Below, piece by piece: positions 58,109 to 64,000 of a stretch of DNA of 64,000 nucleotides. The position numbers and the translations under genes are program-made. The notes below the pieces were generated by a model, which did no database searches, had not been told where the DNA came from, and saw nothing but the letters and a program-made list of their open reading frames with translations. Source of the stretch: CAIMUS01 sp046347625 (GTDB lineage: Bacteria; Pseudomonadota; Gammaproteobacteria; Competibacterales; Competibacteraceae); assembly GCA_046347625.1 (NCBI GenBank), contig JAXMFU010000002.1:930001-994000 (forward strand), written 5' to 3'. The stretch's first letter is position 1, and every line of letters begins with the position of its first letter.

Positions 58109-60091
58109 ATGCTGGAATACCATGGCCTGGACGATATTATCAAGCTACTCGGTGGCGCGGTGGTTGTCGTCGCCGTTTTCCGCCGCTTGACTCTGCCTCC
58201 CATACTGGGCTATCTCTTCATCGGTATCATAGCTGGACCGCATGCGTTGGGCTGGCTGCGTGATAGCACGATGACCCGCTCGCTGGGCGAGATCGGAGTC
58301 GTATTTCTGTTGTTTACGCTGGGATTGGAATTTTCGATTCCGCAGTTTCTGGCGATGCGCCGGACCCTGCTGGGGCTGGGAGGGATCCAAATGCTGGGGG
58401 GAACGATCTGTGGTGGTCTGATCGCCTGGGAACTGGGAATTCCCTGGCAGGGGGCGCTGATCGTAGGCGGCGCGCTCGCCATGTCCTCGACCGCCATGGT
58501 CGTCAAGCAATTGACCGAGCAACTGGAATTACAATCTCTGCACGGCCGGCTGGCTCTTGGTATTCTCCTGTTCCAGGATTTAGCGGCGGTCCCGTTTTTG
58601 GTCATTATCCCCATTCTAGCGGGCGATCATGACGGTTCCATCAGCTTGCCCTTGCTGGCTGCCCTGGGTAAGGGCATTCTGGCTTTTGCCAGTATGCTGG
58701 CTTTGGGCCGCTGGTTGTTGCGGCCGTTGTTTCGCGAGATCGCTGCGGCCCGATCGCCCGAGCTGTTCACCTTGACCGTTCTCTTGGTTTCATTGACGGC
58801 GGCCTGGATCACCAGTCTGATGGGACTGTCGCTGGCCTTGGGCGCTTTTCTTGCCGGCATGATGCTCGGCGAGACCGAATTCCGCCATCAGATAGCCACC
58901 GATATTCGCCCTTTCCAGGACGTGCTGCTGGGATTGTTCTTTATTACCGTCGGCATGCAGCTCGAGCTGCGGTTGTTGCCGCCCTTATGGCCTTGGGTTC
59001 TGGCGATCGTCTCGGGGCTGGTTCTCGGCAAAGGTCCATTGGTTGCATTATTGACCCGTCTGGCCGGATATGACAACGAAGTCGCCCTGCGTACCGGGAT
59101 GGTTCTGGCGCAAGGGGGCGAATTCGGCTTTGCCCTGCTGACGCTGGCGCTGAGCAATGGACTGCTCGGCCGGGCCGATAGTCAACCGATTCTAGCGGCC
59201 ATCGTACTCTCGATGGTGCTGACCCCGTTATTGATCCACTACAATGGCCTCGTGGCCCGGGCCGTATTCGCCAAGACCCACCTGGGCGGAACCAGCCGGC
59301 GGGTACGCGATATTGCCGCGGCCATGCAGACAGCCAAAGATCATGTGATCATCTGTGGATTCGGCCGGATCGGGCAGAATATGGCCGGTTTTCTGCGCGA
59401 GGAGGGTTTCGATTATGTCGCGCTGGATCTGGAACCGGCGCGGATCAAGGAAGCCTGGAAGGCGGGTGAACCGGTATTCTTCGGCGATGCCACGCATTAC
59501 AAAATCCTGGAAGCGGTCGGTGTGACCCGGGCCCGGGCGTTGATCGTCAGCTTTAACGATGAACAAAGCGCGCTCAAGATTCTGCAACTCGTGCGGGCGC
59601 GGCGTAAGGATCTGCCGATTCTGGTACGAATTCGCGACGACACCAGTCTGGATAAGTTCCTCGATGCCGGCGCCACCGAAGTGGTACCTGAAACCCTGGA
59701 GGCCAGCCTGATGCTGGCGATTCAACTGCTGTTGTTGCTGGAAGTGCCCCTGGGCAAGGTGATCGACCGGGTCAGGACGGTGCGTAACGATCGCTATCAA
59801 GTGCTACGGGTATTCTTCCGTCGGGCGGAAGCGGAACGGCGGCGGGAGGCCGGCCGGGATCATGAACGCCTGGCCAGCGTGTACCTGCCGCCCGGTGCCT
59901 ACGCCATCGGTTCCCGGCTGAGAGACCTGGAACTGCAACAAATCGGTGTTACGGTGACCGCCGTCAGGAGCGGCAATGAACGCCATGATATGCCCGGCCC
60001 CGAGCTGACCCTTAAGACCGGTGATGTGGTGGTACTTGGGGGTACGCCGGAGCAGCTTGCCCATGCCGAGGAAGTTCTGCTGATGGGCTAG
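58109..60091 (+). CDS. CPA2-family cation:proton antiporter with TrkA domains (Kef/YbaL type)
   Basis: A 660-residue protein. Residues 1-385 form a Na+/H+-exchanger-type membrane domain of about 12 helices (GYLFIGIIAGPHALGWLRDS; FLLFTLGLEFSIPQF; SSTAMVVKQLTEQ). Residues 411-530 are a TrkA-N Rossmann domain (HVIICGFGRIGQNMAGFLRE) that senses NAD(H) or glutathione adducts in Kef proteins, and about 570-655 a TrkA-C domain. It likely exports K+ in exchange for H+ under stress. The length and C-terminal TrkA-C fit YbaL/KefB-like members. Confidence 0.93.
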   Translation: MLEYHGLDDIIKLLGGAVVVVAVFRRLTLPPILGYLFIGIIAGPHALGWLRDSTMTRSLGEIGVVFLLFTLGLEFSIPQFLAMRRTLLGLGGIQMLGGTICGGLIAWELGIPWQGALIVGGALAMSSTAMVVKQLTEQLELQSLHGRLALGILLFQDLAAVPFLVIIPILAGDHDGSISLPLLAALGKGILAFASMLALGRWLLRPLFREIAAARSPELFTLTVLLVSLTAAWITSLMGLSLALGAFLAGMMLGETEFRHQIATDIRPFQDVLLGLFFITVGMQLELRLLPPLWPWVLAIVSGLVLGKGPLVALLTRLAGYDNEVALRTGMVLAQGGEFGFALLTLALSNGLLGRADSQPILAAIVLSMVLTPLLIHYNGLVARAVFAKTHLGGTSRRVRDIAAAMQTAKDHVIICGFGRIGQNMAGFLREEGFDYVALDLEPARIKEAWKAGEPVFFGDATHYKILEAVGVTRARALIVSFNDEQSALKILQLVRARRKDLPILVRIRDDTSLDKFLDAGATEVVPETLEASLMLAIQLLLLLEVPLGKVIDRVRTVRNDRYQVLRVFFRRAEAERRREAGRDHERLASVYLPPGAYAIGSRLRDLELQQIGVTVTAVRSGNERHDMPGPELTLKTGDVVVLGGTPEQLAHAEEVLLMG

Positions 60092-60178
60092 ATCGGGATG
60101 ATTGTTCATTTCCCGAAATAACCGCTAAACTGAATAGTGAATAGAAATGAGCTTAAGTACTCTCGCTAAAGTGCTCTT

Positions 60179-61615
60179 ATGAACGAAGCTACTCGGATCA
60201 GCCTGCTTAACCGTACCGTCCAGAATCTCCGCGAAGTATGGCGTGAGGTAGCCGACAGGACCAGTGGCGTCTTCTCGGCATCTCCCGCTCCCAGCCTGGG
60301 AGATAAAGATGTCGAGCCTATCAAGACCCAGATGCGGGATTGCCTGGAAGCGCGCGGCGGCGAGGTTTCCGCGCGCGCCCGTGCGGCCAATCTGGGCCGC
60401 ACTTACCTCTCGCTGAACCCGCAAGGTCGCCGGCGCTTTCTGCAGATTCTGGTCGATGACTTCGGGCCGGATCACGAGGCGGTCGATCGCGCCATGGCCG
60501 AGCTGCAAAAGGTCGGCCATGATCCGCTGGAAACCATCGAGGCGGAGCAGAATCTACGGCAGTTCCTCCGTCCGCCCTGGCTGCGCCTGCTCACCCAGTT
60601 CAACGGGTTGCCGGAGGGCGTGCATTTTCTGGTGGATCTGCGAGCGGAACTGCTGGATTTCTGCAAGGACGATCCGAAGTTGGCCGTGCTGGAAAAAGAA
60701 CTGAAGACGCTGCTGGCGTCCTGGTTCGATGTCGGCTTTCTGGAAATGCAGGCGCTCAATTGGGATTCGCCGGCTTCCCTGCTGGAAAAACTTATTGCCT
60801 ACGAGGCGGTACACGCCATCCAGAGTTGGGACGATCTGAAAAACCGCCTGGATGCGGACCGACGCTGTTTTGCCTTCTTCCATCCACGGATGCCGCATGA
60901 ACCGCTGATCTTCGTGGAGGTCGCCCTGGTCAACGGCATTGCAGACAATATCCAGAACCTGCTGGACCAGCAGGCACCGGTCATGGATCCGTATTGGGCC
61001 GATACGGCAATTTTTTATTCCATCTCCAACGCCCAGGCGGGATTGGCCGGTATCAGCTTCGGCAGTTTTCTGATCAAGCGGGTGGTCGATGTGCTGGCGG
61101 ACGAATTCAGAAATTTGAAGGTTTTCGCCACCTTATCGCCTATCCCCGGGTTCTGCTCCTGGCTGAACGGCCGGTTAAAAGCGCCTGCTGAAGACCTTGA
61201 AAGCAAACTGTTGACCGGCTCCGAACGTAAGGCGCTGTACGCTCTGGACTTGGAGCCGAGTAAAAAAGGAATACTCAAAACGCTGCTGGAGCGGCCTGAC
61301 TGGCATAAGAAACCGGAATTCGCCAAAGCCCTGAAGTCTCCCTTGATGCGGTTGTGCGCGCATTATCTGGTGGAGGAAAAGCGGCCCGACGGCATTGCGC
61401 TGGACCGGGTGGCCCATTTTCATTTATCGAACGGGGCACGGATCGAGCGGCTGAACTGGCTTGGTAATACCTCAACCGAGGGACTTCGTCAATCTGTCGG
61501 GATCATGGTCAATTACCGCTACAAGCTCGATGATATCGAAGCCAACCATGAGGCATATACCGGCGAGAAACGGGTCAAGGTGTCTTCCGCCATGCGGGGT
61601 TTGCTGCGGTCTTGA
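60179..61615 (+). CDS. Malonyl-CoA decarboxylase
   Basis: A 478-residue enzyme converting malonyl-CoA to acetyl-CoA. It has the N-terminal helical domain (RRRFLQILVDDFGPDHEAVD) and a GNAT-fold C-terminal domain with CFAFFHPRMPHEPLIFVEVA, FYSISNAQAGLAGISFGSFL, and VAHFHLSNGARIERLNWLGN containing the catalytic His, ending VNYRYKL. No malonate transporter or malonyl-CoA synthetase gene adjoins it, so it may regulate malonyl-CoA levels. It stands alone, 87 bp after the antiporter. Confidence 0.95.
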   Translation: MNEATRISLLNRTVQNLREVWREVADRTSGVFSASPAPSLGDKDVEPIKTQMRDCLEARGGEVSARARAANLGRTYLSLNPQGRRRFLQILVDDFGPDHEAVDRAMAELQKVGHDPLETIEAEQNLRQFLRPPWLRLLTQFNGLPEGVHFLVDLRAELLDFCKDDPKLAVLEKELKTLLASWFDVGFLEMQALNWDSPASLLEKLIAYEAVHAIQSWDDLKNRLDADRRCFAFFHPRMPHEPLIFVEVALVNGIADNIQNLLDQQAPVMDPYWADTAIFYSISNAQAGLAGISFGSFLIKRVVDVLADEFRNLKVFATLSPIPGFCSWLNGRLKAPAEDLESKLLTGSERKALYALDLEPSKKGILKTLLERPDWHKKPEFAKALKSPLMRLCAHYLVEEKRPDGIALDRVAHFHLSNGARIERLNWLGNTSTEGLRQSVGIMVNYRYKLDDIEANHEAYTGEKRVKVSSAMRGLLRS

Positions 61616-61668
61616 GCGGAAGCGATGAAATTTTCCATAGGTCGGGTTACCGTGAAACTCCCCCCGTT

Positions 61669-61739
61669 GGTCGGGTTAGGCGCGCTTCCTGCCTCGCCTG
61701 GAGTTGGCAGAGACGTGGCGGGCGCGCCGTAACCCGACA
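61669..61739. repeat. GTCGGGTTA palindromic element (family A), copy 6
   Basis: GGTCGGGTTAGGCGCGC at the left and GGGCGCGCCGTAACCCGACA at the right. A lone left arm (TAGGTCGGGTTACC) lies just before it at 61638. Confidence 0.85.
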
Positions 61740-61762
61740 GTCAGGCGCACGATTGCCATCAC

Positions 61763-61835
61763 GTCGGGTTACGACGCGCCGGCAGCGTCTTCGCTATGTG
61801 TCGGCTTGGTAGCGGGCGCGTCTAACCCGACCTAC
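61763..61835. repeat. GTCGGGTTA palindromic element (family A), copy 7
   Basis: GTCGGGTTACGACGCGCC at the left and GGGCGCGTCTAACCCGACC at the right; it ends four bases before the duplicated tgt leader. Confidence 0.9.
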
Positions 61836-61838
61836 CGG

Positions 61839-62007
61839 GATTGTTACGGTATGCCACGGAAATCAACCGAGCTGATGCAGCCCAGGAATGCCGGACATGC
61901 TCCGCAAGCTCCGCTTATTCCGGCTTACAACGACGGTGATTTTCATGGTAACCCGACCGACGAGGATTGTTACGATATGCCACGGAAATCAACCAAAGCT
62001 TATGCAG
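61839..62007. repeat. Duplicated tgt leader (about 42-bp direct repeat)
   Basis: GATTGTTACG(G/A)TATGCCACGG then AAATCAACC...ATGCAG occurs at 61839-61880 and again at 61965-62007, the second containing the tgt start. Both include an ATG followed by CAG; only the second is in the tgt frame. The intervening 84 bp hold CCGCTTATTCCGGCTTAC and ACCCGACCGAC-like repeat fragments. Confidence 0.85.
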
Positions 62008-63099
62008 TTCAGCCTGTTACAGACCGATGGTTCCGCCCGCCGAGGGCGCCTGAGTTTCTCCCGTGGCACGGTGGAAACGCCGGCCTTTATGCCGGTCGGT
62101 ACCTACGGCACGGTCAAGGCGATGACGCCGGAAGAACTGCGCGCCGGTGGTGCTCAGATCATCCTGGGCAACACCTTTCATCTGCTGCTGCGTCCCGGCG
62201 TAGATATTATCGCCTGCCATGGCGATCTGCATGACTTTATGCATTGGGAAGGCCCGATCCTGACCGATTCCGGCGGTTTCCAGATATTCAGCCTGGCCAC
62301 CATGCGTAAGTTGACTGAGGCGGGCGTATGGTTTCAGTCGCCGGTGGATGGTCACCGGGTGTTTCTGGGGCCGGAGGAAGCGATGGCGGTCCAACGTGCC
62401 CTGGGTTCGGACATCGTGATGGTGCTGGATGACTGTACGCCCTATCCCGCCACCGAGCCCCGGGCGCGGCAATCGATGGAACTTTCCATGCGGTGGGCCG
62501 AGCGTAGCAAACGCGCCCACGACAGCAATCCATCGGCCCTGTTCGGGATTGTCCAGGGTGGTGTCTATCCGACCTTGCGGCGGGAATCGGCCCTGGAATT
62601 GCAGCGGCTCGGTTTCGACGGCTATGCCGTCGGCGGTCTGGCGGTCGGGGAAAGCCTGGAAGAGCGCCTCCAGATTCTGGATGTCACCGTGCCCCTGTTG
62701 CCGGCGGACTCACCACGTTATCTGATGGGGGTGGGCAAGCCGGAAGACCTGGTGGAAGCGGTGCGCCGGGGTATCGATCTGTTCGATTGCGTGCTGCCCA
62801 CCCGCAACGCCCGCAACGGCTATCTGTTCACGCAATGGGGCGATATCCGGATTCGCAACAGTGGCTACCAGGCCGATACCGGGCCGCTGGATCGGGACTG
62901 CGGCTGTTACACCTGTCGGCACTACAGCCGGGCCTATCTGCGCCATCTGGATAAATGCAAAGAGATTCTGGGGTCCCGTCTGAACACGATTCATAACCTT
63001 TATTACTACCAGCAGTTGATGGCCGAGTTGCGCGCAGCCATCGCCGCCGGGCGGCTGACGGAGTTTACCGCGGAGTTCTATGACAAACGCGGGCGGTAA
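62002..63099 (+). CDS. tgt: Queuine tRNA-ribosyltransferase Tgt
   Basis: A 365-residue enzyme exchanging guanine-34 for preQ1 in GUN tRNAs. It has PAFMPVGTYGTVKAMTPEEL, ILGNTFHLLLRPG, the catalytic Asp region LTDSGGFQIFSL, the substrate loop GGLAVGE, the nucleophile motif FDCVLPTRNARNG, and the zinc site CGCYTCRHYSRAYLRHL. The start MQFSLLQTDG at 62002 fits the family, although the ribosome site is weak (GGAAA). The upstream leader is duplicated. Confidence 0.97.
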   Translation: MQFSLLQTDGSARRGRLSFSRGTVETPAFMPVGTYGTVKAMTPEELRAGGAQIILGNTFHLLLRPGVDIIACHGDLHDFMHWEGPILTDSGGFQIFSLATMRKLTEAGVWFQSPVDGHRVFLGPEEAMAVQRALGSDIVMVLDDCTPYPATEPRARQSMELSMRWAERSKRAHDSNPSALFGIVQGGVYPTLRRESALELQRLGFDGYAVGGLAVGESLEERLQILDVTVPLLPADSPRYLMGVGKPEDLVEAVRRGIDLFDCVLPTRNARNGYLFTQWGDIRIRNSGYQADTGPLDRDCGCYTCRHYSRAYLRHLDKCKEILGSRLNTIHNLYYYQQLMAELRAAIAAGRLTEFTAEFYDKRGR

Positions 63100-63130
63100 T
63101 ACCCATTCTGTTGGGGTTTTAACGTAAACG

Positions 63131-63196
63131 GTAGGGTGGGCATGGCCCACCTTCTGTAGCGAAATCCAAAGGATAAGGTGGGCCATGCCCACCCTA
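63131..63196. repeat. GTAGGGTGGGCATGGCCCACC palindrome
   Basis: A 66-bp element with ends GTAGGGTGGGCATGGCCCAC and GTGGGCCATGCCCACCCTAC, directly downstream of tgt, where it could act as a transcription barrier for tgt and the convergent ntrC. Confidence 0.85.
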
Positions 63197-63325
63197 CCCG
63201 GAGTTTTTAAGTCCAAGACTCACTCAGATTTGGTATAACATTAAAATAGGCAAAGCGGAGCGTATCCATGCTACTGGTCTCTCCGATCACCGTCCTATCG
63301 CTGGGAAAGTCAATGTGACGGGGCT

Positions 63326-63443
63326 CACCACCTATCAGTTTACAGGGCGCAATAGCGCAGCGTATTGCGCCGTTATGCCGCTGCCCTTCATCCGGCGCGA
63401 TACGCTCCGCTCCGCTCCACTATTGCGCCCTACGAACTGATAG
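63326..63443. repeat. Palindromic insertion flanked by an 11-bp direct repeat
   Basis: A 118-bp element with CTATCAGTT...GGGCGCAATA and TATTGCGCCC...AACTGATAG arms. It is flanked by the direct repeat GTGACGGGGCT at 63315-63325 and 63444-63454, like a target duplication. There is no gene in 63100-63485. Confidence 0.7.
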
Positions 63444-63485
63444 GTGACGGGGCTGTCGGCTTGCTTTTCGTAGAGGCGAACCGCC

Positions 63486-64000
63486 CTACTCCATCGCCAG
63501 TTCCTTGATCTTGCGGGTCAAAGTATTGCGCCCCCAACCCAGCAGTCTGGCGGCATCCTGCCGATGGCCGCGGGTTTTTTCCAGGGCGACGCTGATCAGA
63601 ATCCGCTCGAAGGCCGGCAGAGCCTTATCGAGAATTTGCCCTTCCCCCCGCGCCAGGGTCTGATTGGCCCACAGCCGTAAGGCATCTTCCCAGTCGCCGC
63701 GATTGGAGGGCACCACCGGCTGGTGACGTAAATCCGGCGGCAGATCATCCAGATGAATTTCCCGCCCCGATGCCATGACCGTCAGCCAGCGGCACAGATT
63801 TTCCAACTGCCGTACATTACCGGGCCAGTCCAGTTTGGCCAGGTAGTCCTCCACATCCGGGCGCAGCACCTTGGGCTCCACATCCAGCTCCTTGGCGGCC
63901 ATTTTCAGAAAGTGCAGCATCAGCAGTGGAATATCTTCGCGGCGCTGGCGCAACGGCGGCAGATGGATCCGAATCACGTTCAGGCGATGGAACAAGTCCT
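63486..64000 (-). CDS. glnG: Nitrogen regulator NtrC, C-terminal part (continues past the window edge)
   Basis: Partial: 171 codons of the 3' end, reading on beyond the right edge (the frame includes DLFHRLNVIRIHLPPLRQRR there). It has the end of the sigma-54 AAA+ domain (REDIPLLMLHFL, WPGNVRQLENLCRWLTVMA) and the DNA-binding helix-turn-helix at the C-terminus (HRQDAARLLGWGRNTLTRKI). LGWGRNTLTRKIKEL is the NtrC-type recognition helix. It should activate sigma-54 promoters for nitrogen assimilation; its kinase gene ntrB would lie outside the window. Confidence 0.92.
   Translation of the reverse strand, partial: DLFHRLNVIRIHLPPLRQRREDIPLLMLHFLKMAAKELDVEPKVLRPDVEDYLAKLDWPGNVRQLENLCRWLTVMASGREIHLDDLPPDLRHQPVVPSNRGDWEDALRLWANQTLARGEGQILDKALPAFERILISVALEKTRGHRQDAARLLGWGRNTLTRKIKELAME

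Overview
The window (about 58% G+C by eye, densely coding on both strands) reads as a chromosomal segment of a gammaproteobacterium. Housekeeping genes of gammaproteobacterial type and order (argS followed by an FtsN-like gene; secA, argJ and a MutT-ThiE fusion; dapA followed by bamC; mutL, ispG, tgt, ntrC) lie beside two PatZ-type acetyltransferases, malonyl-CoA decarboxylase and a large glycogen debranching enzyme. A glycogen-cycling relative of Candidatus Competibacter/Contendobacter would fit, but that assignment is inference. No rRNA, tRNA or CRISPR array was seen.

Layout. 0-3.1 kb: PIN-domain toxin pair, YgiT-type zinc finger and SWIM-domain protein. 3.5-11.8 kb: a decaying type I restriction-modification island. 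hsdM carries an in-frame amber codon. hsdS is followed by a zeta-toxin-like kinase and a small partner. A DUF559 gene sits between arrays of a roughly 53-bp palindromic repeat. hsdR is interrupted by a 232-bp MITE with 24-bp terminal inverted repeats and a 13-bp target duplication, has ELN in place of the catalytic ELK, and is fused out of frame to the tail of a Gp49/HigB-type toxin whose antitoxin survives. 12-29.7 kb, mostly minus strand: Uma2 nuclease, ABC/FtsX exporter, DUF202, PAP2, mutL, bamC, dapA, arfA (with a hairpin inside its coding region), an exported protein, mutT-thiE, argJ, secA and ispG.

29.9-37.1 kb is the most interesting region: a Kai-type oscillator locus. A minus-strand operon encodes a KaiA-like protein (degenerate receiver plus KaiA-type C-terminal helices), a divergent KaiB and a two-domain KaiC with the Ser-Thr phosphosite pair. 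A second, canonical-looking KaiB gene converges on kaiC. Divergent from the operon is a 1318-residue protein joining an active-looking GlgX debranching enzyme to a TreZ-like domain that has lost catalytic acids. Clock control of glycogen turnover is an attractive inference, not shown by the sequence.

37-64 kb: TRAP permeases without a binding protein, an exported DUF2145 pair, two 882-residue PatZ paralogues flanking an acyl carrier protein and LysE exporter, an Rpn-type nuclease with ten perfect 12-bp repeats, a VWA gene remnant, argS, an FtsN-like protein, an HDOD protein, a PAS-GGDEF-EAL protein, a broken nuclease-like gene, a Kef-type antiporter, malonyl-CoA decarboxylase, tgt and the 3' part of ntrC.

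Short palindromic repeats occupy many intergenic spaces: seven copies of a roughly 75-bp GTCGGGTTA...TAACCCGAC element, several other families, and heptamer tandem repeats next to mutL, argJ and secA.
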